Assembly: GCA_025980765.1 (NCBI GenBank)
Contig: JAICXB010000026.1
Span: 1 to 58,757, forward strand
Direction of reading: 5' to 3'
From: Terriglobales bacterium
Lineage (GTDB): Bacteria; Acidobacteriota; Terriglobia; Terriglobales; Acidobacteriaceae
DNA length: 58,757 nt
Shown here: positions 51,391-58,757 of the stretch, one piece after another
Layout: the number at the start of each line of letters is the position of its first letter
How positions within the stretch are numbered: the stretch's first letter is position 1
The notes under the pieces: generated by a model
The model's database searches: none
Told to the model about the DNA's origin: nothing
The model's input: only the letters and a program-made list of their open reading frames with translations
Position numbers and translations under genes: made by a program

Positions 51391-52746
51391 TCAGTGCTGG
51401 CTGATCGCGGCGGACCGTTCTGGGTAACATTTGGGTAACAACTCGTTGAATACGACCGCGAGCGGCAGCACGAAATCCTCGACATCCGTCCGGTCGTAAA
51501 CATCCATCGCGAGGTTCACCTTTTTGTGGCCCAGAATATCGGACACGACTTTCGGATGAACTCCCGACCGTCGCAGCTTGGTTGAGAGCGTATGCCGAAA
51601 ATCATGCCAGCCTCCAAGCGAGATGCCTAGCTTCTCGGCAGCAGGTCTGACATGGCGCTTCAGAGCGTTGCCCTGATTCATGGGTGTGCCGGTTTTTGAT
51701 CGGAAGACCCACTCACCTTCTCCGAGCTTCTCCATGCGCGCTATCAGAATCGGATCGATTGGCAGCTTGCGCTCTGAGCGTTTGGATTTCACCGCGTCCA
51801 CATCACCCTCGTAAATTCTGCGCGTAACGTGGAGCACATTGCCTCTGAAATCCGTCCATTTGATCGCGAGTGCCTCGCCGATCCGCAATCCAGTTGCTGC
51901 GAGAAACAGAGCCAAGGTCGCATATGGCTCTTTGAGCTTCTCCGCAATCGCGTTCACCTGCTCGGCAGTCAGAACAGTGCGGGTCACTCTTCTTCCGCCC
52001 GTTCGCTTCGGCAGCTTCACACGGCTGCAGGGATTCTTCTCAAGCCAACTGCAATTGGTCGCCCATCCCAGCGTGAGTCCCAAAACGACCCTCATGCTGC
52101 GAAGAGTGCTCTCGCTGTACTTGCGTGCTTTCTCCGCGAGGAAGTTCTGGATATCTTCACGGTTGATCTCGGTGATCTTCCGTTCTCCAAACCTGGGAAC
52201 AACGTAAGCGCGTAATGCATTCTTGTAGTGGTGGAGCGTGGTTGCCTTCATGGTCGAACCCTCGGCCTTTTCCCACCGCTCCGCCAACTCCCGAAAGCTC
52301 ATCTCCATCTTGGGAGGTGCGCTTTTCAGAAGCTCTGATAAACGTTTACGCGCCGCGCTCTTTGACGGAAGTTCTTCCAAAGTGCCGAGGCGAATCTTGC
52401 GTTGCCGCCTCTCAATCTGGCCCTCCGCGTTGCGGACATCTTCCCGAAATATGCCGTACCAGACTTTTGCCTTGCGGCCCTTCTGGTAAACGAAACCTCG
52501 TTGATACCGAAAAAACATATCTGTCCTTTCCGGTTTCAACGGTTTCCCGATTTCGATTTTCGCGCGCAGTTGTTCAGAAAGCAACTCCGCATCGAAGCGG
52601 ACGAATCGGCCTACACGAATCGCAGGCAGTTCCGTAATGTGTCGCCTGATCCACGATTTGGAGACACCAAGAATGTTCGCTGCAAGATGAATATCGAGCA
52701 GTGATTTACTCGACTCCTGTTGTTCTGCCTTGCTAGAAGACCGCAT
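51391..52746 (-). CDS. Tyrosine recombinase with N-terminal excisionase-like HTH
   Basis: A 451-residue integrase. Residues about 18-65 (LLDIHLAANILGVSKSWIRR ... VRFDAELL) look like the helix-turn-helix of excisionase/MerR-type proteins. An arm-binding and a core-binding domain follow (about 90-240). The catalytic part has the first Arg in ATGLRIGEALA, then HDFRH (His381, Arg384), LGHKK (His407) and the nucleophile Tyr417 in MDVYDRTD. It would insert an element into the adjacent tRNA-Lys gene. The fusion may combine integration and direction control in one protein, which is inference. Confidence 0.88.
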   Translation of the reverse strand: MRSSSKAEQQESSKSLLDIHLAANILGVSKSWIRRHITELPAIRVGRFVRFDAELLSEQLRAKIEIGKPLKPERTDMFFRYQRGFVYQKGRKAKVWYGIFREDVRNAEGQIERRQRKIRLGTLEELPSKSAARKRLSELLKSAPPKMEMSFRELAERWEKAEGSTMKATTLHHYKNALRAYVVPRFGERKITEINREDIQNFLAEKARKYSESTLRSMRVVLGLTLGWATNCSWLEKNPCSRVKLPKRTGGRRVTRTVLTAEQVNAIAEKLKEPYATLALFLAATGLRIGEALAIKWTDFRGNVLHVTRRIYEGDVDAVKSKRSERKLPIDPILIARMEKLGEGEWVFRSKTGTPMNQGNALKRHVRPAAEKLGISLGGWHDFRHTLSTKLRRSGVHPKVVSDILGHKKVNLAMDVYDRTDVEDFVLPLAVVFNELLPKCYPERSAAISQH

Positions 52747-52949
52747 CGCAACCGCACCTGCCTTTTAGGAATTGGTGGGTTGTTCATCCGAGCCAAATTC
52801 GGGCCGGTGAGAAATGGAATCGGAACGGCCAATGGGAAACTGGAAACGGATAAAGGGCTAACGGAAAGGAGTCCGCCCCGTGGTGGCTGACGGCGGCCCT
52901 ACGGCCCGCCGATTTGCGCTCTCGTTCTTCTGATTGCTACGGCTCGATC

Positions 52950-54077
52950 TCAGTTTCCGCCCATCAGGAATAATCGAAAGAGTGGGTGATAAATTTTGTA
53001 GCGCCCGCGCCCGGTTCGGGTCAGCAGCCCTTTTTCCGTGAGCCGACTGAAATACACTCGTTCATATTGCTCATCGAGCTCCTTGACGCTGATCTCCTCT
53101 TCGCTGCTCCGCGCCAACGCGCGGAGCAGTTGCACTTCGCGTTCGGTGATATGAGCAAGATCGGCACCGAATTTTTCCCTTTCGAGTCGTTCAAAGATTT
53201 CGGGCCAGTGTTCTGTTGTTTCGAGTGTCGGCTTTCCACGGGAAAGCCCTGCCAGTTGGCGACAGATGAATGCCATGAAATATGGATGGCCGCCCGTCTT
53301 CGAATGCAGCCACTGGACAAACCCAGTGCGATTTGCTGCAGCGGGGAAAATCGCTTCGACATAGTCGGACGTTTCTGCCGGCGAGAATGGCCCGAGATAC
53401 ACCTTGTCGTAAAAGCGAACGGCCGGCTCCGCCAGGTTCCTGATGTTAGAGAAATAATTCAGCGGCGCAGAGAAACAGACGCTGCAATTGATATTTTCGA
53501 TTGCGAATGACTGAAACTGATCGCGCAGCGCCAACGCGACCGCGTCCTGACTCGGACTGCTGAGGTTGTGAAGATCGTCCAGAAAGAAGACGACGCCGTT
53601 CAGTTGGGCGGGGCGGATAAAACGATGCCATGCGTCTTGTAATGCGTGTTTGAGGATCGCTGTTCCAGACGAGAGAAAAAAGTGCGGTGTGTCTCTGTCC
53701 AGTGAGAACGCGCCAACACTGACCCGTTTCAGCTTCCAGTTGTGCAGTTCACGGCGGATGCGTGATTCCACAGATGTCGAGCGCGCCATGCACTCGCTGA
53801 ATGTGTCCAGCAATGTTTCGGCAAATTGTCGATATTCGCCGAGTTCTTTCGACACGGAAAAAGGGACAGGGAGCATCCTGAATTCCGGCTCTTCGCAGAC
53901 GGCTGAACATTTCAGAAGCAGACTGCTCTTGCCTATACCCCATTCGCCGAGAACGGCGAATGAAGGAGTTCTACCTGTAGCCGTGCCCTGTCTTAAGGCG
54001 CTGCGGAACGCCTCAATCTGAAACCTTCGGCCTACGAACTCACGGGGTTTTACTGGGAAATTCGGTTCCGGAATCAT
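52950..54077 (-). CDS. AAA-type ATPase with C-terminal winged helix
   Basis: A 375-residue P-loop ATPase of the ORC/Cdc6 or STAND-like type. REFVGRRFQIEAFRSAL precedes Walker A GEWGIGKSS (44-51), Walker B is in VVFFLDDLHNLS, and the GGHPYFMAFICRQLAG segment is the family's arginine/sensor helix region. The last 70 residues form a winged helix (ITEREVQLLRALARSSEEE). The role is unknown: element maintenance or defence are both possible. ATG at 54,077 has GGAG at nine bases; the longer frame begins with TTG at 54,149. Confidence 0.8.
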   Translation of the reverse strand: MIPEPNFPVKPREFVGRRFQIEAFRSALRQGTATGRTPSFAVLGEWGIGKSSLLLKCSAVCEEPEFRMLPVPFSVSKELGEYRQFAETLLDTFSECMARSTSVESRIRRELHNWKLKRVSVGAFSLDRDTPHFFLSSGTAILKHALQDAWHRFIRPAQLNGVVFFLDDLHNLSSPSQDAVALALRDQFQSFAIENINCSVCFSAPLNYFSNIRNLAEPAVRFYDKVYLGPFSPAETSDYVEAIFPAAANRTGFVQWLHSKTGGHPYFMAFICRQLAGLSRGKPTLETTEHWPEIFERLEREKFGADLAHITEREVQLLRALARSSEEEISVKELDEQYERVYFSRLTEKGLLTRTGRGRYKIYHPLFRLFLMGGN

Positions 54078-54090
54078 CGGCTCGCTCCGA

Positions 54091-54139
54091 ATGGAACAAA
54101 AGTTACAAATGGAAATTTCCGTTTGTTCCATTTGTTCCA
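54091..54139. promoter_or_regulatory. Palindromic operator-like site before the ATPase gene
   Basis: ATGGAACAAA (54,091-54,100) and TTTGTTCCAT (54,122-54,131) are perfect inverted arms around a centre that contains the palindrome GGAAATTTCC (54,111-54,120). TTTGTTCCA is repeated in direct orientation at 54,122 and 54,131. The site lies just upstream of the ATPase start at 54,077. Confidence 0.55.
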
Positions 54140-54161
54140 AATGCGTCAATTCGGATGGAAA

Positions 54162-54195
54162 GCACGATGGGCGCAGGCTGCAAGGCCCATCGTGC
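54162..54195. terminator. Hairpin with 11-bp arms (GCACGATGGGC)
   Basis: Arms 54,162-54,172 and 54,185-54,195 are perfect reverse complements with a 12-base loop. A shorter version of the same hairpin (GCACGATGG arms at 54,578-54,586 and 54,606-54,614) follows the next gene boundary, so each may separate minus-strand genes as a terminator. Confidence 0.5.
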
Positions 54196-54254
54196 TGTTG
54201 TGGAAGGACTCGGCGAGTGGGTTCTATTCGGCTTTGTAAATTCTCGATGAGAGC

Positions 54255-54521
54255 CTAATTGTTGACGGGTTGGCAGTCTCCACGGTGATTGCGGGGCAGC
54301 CAGCAATTCGGCATCTTCAGGCAATTTTGGTTGATGGCCTTGTTTTGCTCGTGCCACCAATAACGATTGGCTTTCTCTGCGGCAGCGTCTGGAACGGTTC
54401 CATTCCTGTACTCCCGCTCAAAATCAAAAGGCCATCGTTCTTGCCAGGTTTCCATTCGCATGTTCATCGAGTCAACCGCTGAACGAACATCGCTCAGCCA
54501 TGTTTGGTAATCAGCAGTCAT
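54255..54521 (-). CDS. Small protein of unknown function
   Basis: An 88-residue protein, MTADYQTWLSDVRSAVDSMN start, with many Trp and Asn and a C-terminal CLKMPNCW pair and final CQPVNN. ATG at 54,521 follows GGAG at eight bases. The much longer frame from 55,130 overlaps two other genes and is not coding in its first part. The family is not recognised. Confidence 0.55.
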   Translation of the reverse strand: MTADYQTWLSDVRSAVDSMNMRMETWQERWPFDFEREYRNGTVPDAAAEKANRYWWHEQNKAINQNCLKMPNCWLPRNHRGDCQPVNN

Positions 54522-54577
54522 TGTGTGTTCTCCATTGTAACGTTGAAGGGTTTTGGGGGATTCCCGCTTTGGGCGGG

Positions 54578-54614
54578 GCACGATGGACGACACAGAAACA
54601 GTCGCCCATCGTGC
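54578..54614. terminator. Second hairpin with GCACGATGG arms
   Basis: Arms 54,578-54,586 and 54,606-54,614 are perfect 9-base reverse complements with a 19-base spacer, in the gap between two minus-strand small genes. The arms match those of the hairpin at 54,162. Confidence 0.5.
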
Positions 54615-54670
54615 GTTGTGGATGGATTGTGAGGTGGAATTTGCGTTTGTGGGTGGGAGTCTCTGTGGGT

Positions 54671-54865
54671 TCAGTTGAGGATTTTGGGAACGAGGGCCTG
54701 ATTCTCGACGAATGCGAAACAGGTGGACGTTTTGGGTCCACTGAGTGCCAGCTTGACGAGTGCCAGTGAAATAAAACCACTGACCTTTTCGACAACGCAG
54801 GCTTCGCCGAGAATGCGTTCGTCCACGACAAGGTAATGAGTGAAGCTGTTGCCGTCTTTGGACAC
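54671..54865 (-). CDS. Very small protein of unknown function
   Basis: A 64-residue protein, MSKDGNSFTHYLVVDERILG start. The GTG at 54,865 has a strong GGAGGTG ribosome binding site a few bases upstream, identical to that of the next gene upstream. A hydrophobic stretch near 33-42 is too short for a confident membrane helix. Not recognised. Confidence 0.5.
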   Translation of the reverse strand: MSKDGNSFTHYLVVDERILGEACVVEKVSGFISLALVKLALSGPKTSTCFAFVENQALVPKILN

Positions 54866-54951
54866 AGCGCACCTCCAAGTGTTCGTGGTTTTTTGGTTTG
54901 TGGGTGGATTTGGAATCAAGTCGTGATTCCGTTTTGGTTCTGAGGTGGCGA

Positions 54952-55236
54952 TTAGCGGCGGAATTCGCGTCTACGGCGTTCAAGAGCAGGCGGTGGATTA
55001 ACGCACTGCTGAACATCGGCACGGCAGACTTCGCACTCCTCGGCATCGTCGTGCAAATGCCGGGAGCGTTGGTCCACCGAGAACGCGGGAAGGCCGTCGC
55101 GACGCAGCTCAGTGACTTCCGCTGACGCATCTTCGGGCGACAGATTGTGACTGCAGATGCAGTAAATCTGCTTTCGCCAGTCGAAGAGCATCACCAGTTT
55201 CAAGTTGACGGACGTGTTCTCATTCGTCTGGCGCAT
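54952..55236 (-). CDS. Small Cys/His-containing protein of unknown function
   Basis: A 94-residue protein with KQIYCICSHNLSPEDA and HDDAEECEVCRADVQQC, a Cys/His set able to bind a metal. ATG at 55,236 follows GGAGGTG, as in the gene downstream. It may be exchanged as a group with its neighbours. Not recognised. Confidence 0.5.
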   Translation of the reverse strand: MRQTNENTSVNLKLVMLFDWRKQIYCICSHNLSPEDASAEVTELRRDGLPAFSVDQRSRHLHDDAEECEVCRADVQQCVNPPPALERRRREFRR

Positions 55237-55315
55237 CGCGCACCTCCGGTCAGTTGTTGTGGATTTGGGAGTTGGATCAGGAAGGGATCAGAACAGAACT
55301 TGCGCCCTGTCTGAT

Positions 55316-55825
55316 TCAGCGGGTGGATTCGATTGCAGTGGGTTGATCGTCGCAGCCTTTGAATTGGGGCAGGTTTTCAAACAGGATCAGCCCTTGCGGA
55401 TTGGAGCGGGCTGCTGCCTCAATGAGCGCCTCTGGGATTCCGGATTCGCGGAGCACATCAGGCCGGAATACGAGCTGAGGCTTTGGGCTGCGGTCTTGTG
55501 GGTCAAGGATTCGCATGTCAACCAACGTGCCGTTTTCTTTTCGGTATGCTGGCCAATGCGTGTTGTTGATGGTCACGACAGAGTCGTGCATTTGGTTCAC
55601 CTCCATTCTTTGTAGGTCTAGCCGTATTTGCTGAAGCTGCCGCAAAACTCGTTTCGCAGGACAGCGGAGTACTGGGCATTCAAATTGTGGTTGTGCGATG
55701 TAGCAGAGAAGGCGCGGATCACATTCGAATTCCTTCTCAGCGCATTCACGGTCTTGTTCGGCAACAAAGCAGGTCGCCGAGCCGTTGCAGTTGGTGATGA
55801 GGTACTTCCAGAATTTCAGCGTCAT
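55316..55825 (-). CDS. Protein of unknown function, partner of HipA-like kinase
   Basis: A 169-residue protein whose ATG overlaps the stop of the kinase gene (ATGA) and follows GAGGAGAA, so it is co-translated. The N-terminal half is rich in Cys (FECDPRLLC, FECPVLRC). The C-terminal half begins at an internal ATG at 55,591, which has its own perfect GGAGGTG ribosome binding site six bases upstream. Either two proteins arise from one frame, or the first start is weak. Not recognised. Confidence 0.55.
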   Translation of the reverse strand: MTLKFWKYLITNCNGSATCFVAEQDRECAEKEFECDPRLLCYIAQPQFECPVLRCPAKRVLRQLQQIRLDLQRMEVNQMHDSVVTINNTHWPAYRKENGTLVDMRILDPQDRSPKPQLVFRPDVLRESGIPEALIEAAARSNPQGLILFENLPQFKGCDDQPTAIESTR

Positions 55826-56640
55826 GGCTTCTCCTCAGTCCAGGCGCTGAATGGGTTGTGTGTGGATTTGCGAGCTTCCGCGATCAATTCCCGAACGCGA
55901 TTACGGCGGCTGTCGATGCGCTCAACTAAATCGTTGACTGTGTCTGGATCAATCCATTCCGGCGGCACATCTTCGGCGATTGCTCTGAGTGTGATCCCAT
56001 CAAAGTTCTCGATCCGACTCAGCCAAGGCTCGAATGAATGCCATCCGGATATGTTGTGATAGACGACTCTGTGCGCATAGATCCCGCGTAATGGGCTGTC
56101 CGGGAAATTCCATTCTCCAGCGTTGAAGCAATAGCCGAAATCAATGAAATGAGCGCGGAATTTCCGTTTTGATTTTGGGCGGCAGAAGACGGCTTGCCGA
56201 CCGTCACAGTTGCACAGCCACTTGTCCAGAGCGAACGCGCCGGCAAACTCCTCCACGTTGTCGATTCGTGGAAGCACTGACTCGGGCAGGTAGTCGAACA
56301 TTTCGCCCTCTGAAATGAAACGCGAGCCGAATGCCATGCCGTGTGAACATTTCAGTGTCGAGCTGGAGAGCTGTATCACCAATGACGGCGAACTCTCGAC
56401 GAGTTTGGGCGGCACGTAAAGAATTGCCGGTTCTGGGATCGTCAATCCGATTGCGCGTCCTATCGAGCAGGCGAGCCACTCATTGGCGAGCACGCGGAGA
56501 GACTGTGGATTGTTTGCGAACTTGACCACATAGGCGTTTCCGTCACTGGCGGTGAGCATATGCGATTGCGCTCCTCCTCTCATGGGGCGAATGTGGCCTG
56601 TAGCGATCAGGAACGAGGTAGATATTTCTTGTGGGTTCAT
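55822..56640 (-). CDS. HipA-like kinase domain protein
   Basis: A 272-residue protein resembling stand-alone HipA-like kinases. DGNAYVVKFANN supplies the ATP-binding Lys, EWLACSIGRAIGL the Glu helix, FALDKWLCNCDGRQAVF corresponds to the catalytic Asp/Asn loop, and AHFIDFGYCFN to the metal-binding Asp. It would phosphorylate a protein target, by analogy with HipA. There is no HipB-like antitoxin, so a persister role is not implied. ATG at 56,640 has GGAG at six bases; the longer frame from 56,733 is less likely. Confidence 0.72.
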   Translation of the reverse strand: MNPQEISTSFLIATGHIRPMRGGAQSHMLTASDGNAYVVKFANNPQSLRVLANEWLACSIGRAIGLTIPEPAILYVPPKLVESSPSLVIQLSSSTLKCSHGMAFGSRFISEGEMFDYLPESVLPRIDNVEEFAGAFALDKWLCNCDGRQAVFCRPKSKRKFRAHFIDFGYCFNAGEWNFPDSPLRGIYAHRVVYHNISGWHSFEPWLSRIENFDGITLRAIAEDVPPEWIDPDTVNDLVERIDSRRNRVRELIAEARKSTHNPFSAWTEEKP

Positions 56641-56918
56641 TGGTGCTCCGAGAGCACGCGCAGTGTGGTTGAAGAAACGGCGATCTGACGCGGTGCGCGT
56701 GCGGAGTGGGTCCACGGGATCGCCAAACCGCAACGCGACTCAGAAGGTCACGTCAGTCGGAATCTGGTTTTAAGCTTGTGTGTTCTAGGTTTGTGGGAGG
56801 GAAAACCTGAGGATCAGCACCGGCGGTTTACTCATCGCGCAACGCACAACTGGCCCTCGCGTAGTACGTTCTCTTCGCGAAGAGATCAACTCCGGACTTC
56901 ACTTCTTACTGTGATCAA

Positions 56919-57833
56919 TTACTTGTTTGGTGGTAGTAGTGTTGTGCCCAATCCCGCATAAACGTAGTGATCGCCGAATGTCTTTCTTAGTGCTGCGAAC
57001 GCCGGTTCTCCAGTGCAGTGACCGGGAGCAACGTATTCGACTCTGAACCGACCGTGTAGTGCCGTGACAGTTTTCTCGATATCCGGATCAGGCGTTACAA
57101 CGAGATGAAAGCCGCCGGCGATGAAGTGAATGCGGGGATTGATCGCGGCTGCAGACTCGACGATCCTGTCGATTCCGGGATGCGAACAGCCCACCACGAT
57201 CACCAGCCCTTCGGAGGTGTTGATGATGAGGGACAGTTCGCGCATTTCGAGTGTGCCGGGCTTATCGGATACGAGTGCAATTAGATGGATGTTCGGTGCG
57301 ATTTCTGTGTTCTTGTCAATGAGTTGGAAGTTGGCGCTAGGCCAAGCCGAGCCAAATCGCATAATTTCTGGCGGCGCGCCGCCGTAGTAGCGCTGCTCTG
57401 CCGGCAGGGACGGGTCTTTGCGATAGAAGGTGCTTGGCAGGTCGGAACCATAGACGCCGAAGCCCTCCTTCGGCGCGTAAATGGGGACTTTCGGGTTTAT
57501 GCTCAAAACGTAGCCCAATCCTCCCATATGATCCCCGTGGCGATGCGACATGACCACGAAATCCACTTTGGCAAGGTCGATTCTTCTTGCCTTCGCATTC
57601 TGCGCAAGGATGTCCGGGTTGTTTCCCGTATCGAACAAAATGCGTTTGCCGCCGTATTCGACAAGAGCGGCATAGCCCCAGTCTTTCTGCATCCCCGGAG
57701 TTTGGCCAAAGGCATCGTAAAGCACCGTAATCAGGGCTTTCGCCGGATCAACGGTTGTATCAGCGCCGGATGCATAGCAACCGCTCGCCAGGACAGCAGA
57801 CACTACAGCTATGAGGAATGACGTGGTAGTCAT
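56919..57833 (-). CDS. Exported metallo-beta-lactamase fold hydrolase
   Basis: A 304-residue MBL-fold protein with motif MSHRHGDHMGGLG (His-x-His-x-Asp-His), a later GCSHPGIDRI and GHCTGEPAF. The N-terminus has a signal peptide ending LASGC, probably a lipobox, so it may be a lipoprotein. The closest described group is the 7,8-dihydropterin-6-methyl-type MBL phosphosynthase-like proteins, but the substrate is unknown. Start ATG at 57,833 follows GGAGAAG. Confidence 0.82.
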   Translation of the reverse strand: MTTTSFLIAVVSAVLASGCYASGADTTVDPAKALITVLYDAFGQTPGMQKDWGYAALVEYGGKRILFDTGNNPDILAQNAKARRIDLAKVDFVVMSHRHGDHMGGLGYVLSINPKVPIYAPKEGFGVYGSDLPSTFYRKDPSLPAEQRYYGGAPPEIMRFGSAWPSANFQLIDKNTEIAPNIHLIALVSDKPGTLEMRELSLIINTSEGLVIVVGCSHPGIDRIVESAAAINPRIHFIAGGFHLVVTPDPDIEKTVTALHGRFRVEYVAPGHCTGEPAFAALRKTFGDHYVYAGLGTTLLPPNK

Positions 57834-57923
57834 TTTTCTTCTCCAGTCGGCGTAAACCTATCATGTTCGCCCTCTTCCGGCATTACGATTGTCCAGTTGC
57901 GCAAACTGCCTGTACACAGAAAC

Positions 57924-57955
57924 CGAGTCAGAGGGGCGGCTACCCCTCTGACTCG
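57924..57955. terminator. Strong 13-bp hairpin between MBL and SWIM genes
   Basis: CGAGTCAGAGGGG (57,924-57,936) and CCCCTCTGACTCG (57,943-57,955) are perfect reverse complements with a 6-base loop. On the minus strand it would end the SWIM gene transcript; only a short T-run follows. Confidence 0.6.
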
Positions 57956-57975
57956 AAATTTATGGATGTCCTCAG

Positions 57976-58757
57976 TCACGCAGCAGCTTCGGGCAAGAAC
58001 TCTTCGATGATCTTGTATCCGCTGTTGCCCTTACCGAGTTTCACCAGGCAGGGGAGATGGAGTTCCATTCCGGCTTCGATCTCGCTTGCCGGGATGTCGT
58101 AACCGCTCGCTTCCAGACGCTCCGCCAGTTCTTCCGGGCGGCCGAACACGCGCACCGTCTCGCCGTTCACGTCCACCTTCAAGAACAGTGACTCGCCCTG
58201 ACGAGTCTTCATGCGATCGATCTTGGTGATGACCGCAGGAACAGGGCTTGTCTTGGAGGCAGCGGTAACACGACGAGGCTTCATCGGCGTTGTTGTTGCC
58301 GCGCTCGGCGAATCGAATTCGCGACGAGCGTTATTGTCTGAGGGTGCGCCGTTCTTGGCCGCCTGCGAGGCCAGGCGTTCGAGCAACTCGTAGGCGTAAG
58401 ATGCGGTTTCCCGGTCCTGCTCCTCGTCATTGGTCACGCGCGCCTGAACCTCAACTTGTACGGCAGCCTTTCCGTCCGTCTGGACGCTGCGCCGGATGCG
58501 AAACACGAGCGGATAGACTTCCGCAGTGCCGTTCCCATTTGCCCGAACGGACCCGTTTCCGTTCGCGGGTGATGAGACTCCGACTTGCGGTGCTAACGCG
58601 GTGATCGCCGCCGCGGCAATGTGCTTGCAAATCCGCCCTTCCTGCGCAATGCGCACTTGGAAATCGGGACAGGTGCATGAGCCAGTGCCGTGGAGGTCGA
58701 GTCTCACCTTGTAAGCGACTCCGCTCTTGTTGGTCACGATGAACTCCGGAAAATCAC
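57976..58757 (-). CDS. SWIM zinc-finger protein, 5' end outside the window
   Basis: The visible 260 codons start with DFPEFIVTNKSGVAYKV and continue with the SWIM motif: CTCPDFQVRI then ICKHIAAA (Cys-x-Cys ... Cys-x-His). The rest is a variable linker and a C-terminal beta domain (MKTRQGESLFLKVDVNGETV, with a FGRPEELAERL helix). SWIM domains bind DNA or proteins and occur near DNA-processing genes. A GTG at 58,737 lies in frame but is internal to the conserved segment, so the gene continues beyond 58,757. Confidence 0.7.
   Translation of the reverse strand, partial: DFPEFIVTNKSGVAYKVRLDLHGTGSCTCPDFQVRIAQEGRICKHIAAAAITALAPQVGVSSPANGNGSVRANGNGTAEVYPLVFRIRRSVQTDGKAAVQVEVQARVTNDEEQDRETASYAYELLERLASQAAKNGAPSDNNARREFDSPSAATTTPMKPRRVTAASKTSPVPAVITKIDRMKTRQGESLFLKVDVNGETVRVFGRPEELAERLEASGYDIPASEIEAGMELHLPCLVKLGKGNSGYKIIEEFLPEAAA

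Noticed and set aside
54522..55130. Minus-strand frame running from 55,130 into the small gene at 54,255
   Set aside because: The upstream part overlaps two small genes with strong ribosome binding sites and reads as basic, motif-free sequence.

Overview
The window looks like a chromosomal piece from an acidobacterium (Acidobacteriota, Terriglobia/Koribacter-like). The evidence is gene content, since no marker gene was compared: a large orphan FtsX/MacB-type permease of the ADOP kind, a giant secreted VPS10/sortilin-like propeller protein, a winged-helix/TolB-like/TPR regulator, many small secreted proteins of unknown function, and intergenic spaces filled with several families of short inverted repeats. 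Most genes are single or in short operons, and both strands are used evenly.

Layout. 1-9.4 kb: a secreted protein, a winged-helix-TPR regulator, a secreted GH13 alpha-glucosidase, a two-receiver response regulator, a class III sirtuin next to threonine aldolase, and hemW. 9.4-22.3 kb: a ketoacyl synthase, a VapBC-type toxin-antitoxin pair with a clear operator, the sortilin-like protein, a VanX-type dipeptidase, a kinase-fold protein, an anti-sigma/sigma pair and an ARPP-1 protein. 22.5-26.6 kb: a MacB-type permease, then about 1.7 kb with no credible gene, then a DUF4142 protein. 27-37 kb: aldo/keto reductase, ABC exporter, a three-gene overlapping operon (PLD, unknown secreted, metallophosphoesterase), an ADOP permease and tRNA-Ser. 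37-44 kb: DinB, FmdE-like, REC-HD-GYP, GT2, a frameshifted L,D-transpeptidase and an SPFH protein. 44.9-51.0 kb: a polyphosphate neighbourhood (CHAD, Ppx/GppA, SixA, Ppk1) with a DUF1778/GNAT toxin-antitoxin pair inside it. 51.3 kb to the end: tRNA-Lys directly followed by a tyrosine recombinase and an accessory region (AAA ATPase, HipA-like kinase operon, very small genes with strong ribosome binding sites, MBL hydrolase, SWIM zinc-finger protein), which looks like an integrated element whose far end lies outside the window.

The most unusual object is the stretch from about 24,216 to 25,950. It has no convincing reading frame, but read on the plus strand it folds locally into a long series of hairpins, many capped by GNRA or UUCG tetraloops, with G-U wobbles and nested helices. 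It ends in two 35-base inverted arms. I interpret it as a very large structured non-coding RNA. I cannot assign it to a named class from sequence alone.

Other points of note are two toxin-antitoxin operators readable at base level, a lysine-rich tail on SixA beside ppk, an anti-sigma factor with propeller-like repeats, a recombinase with a fused excisionase-like N-terminus, and at least five intergenic repeat families.
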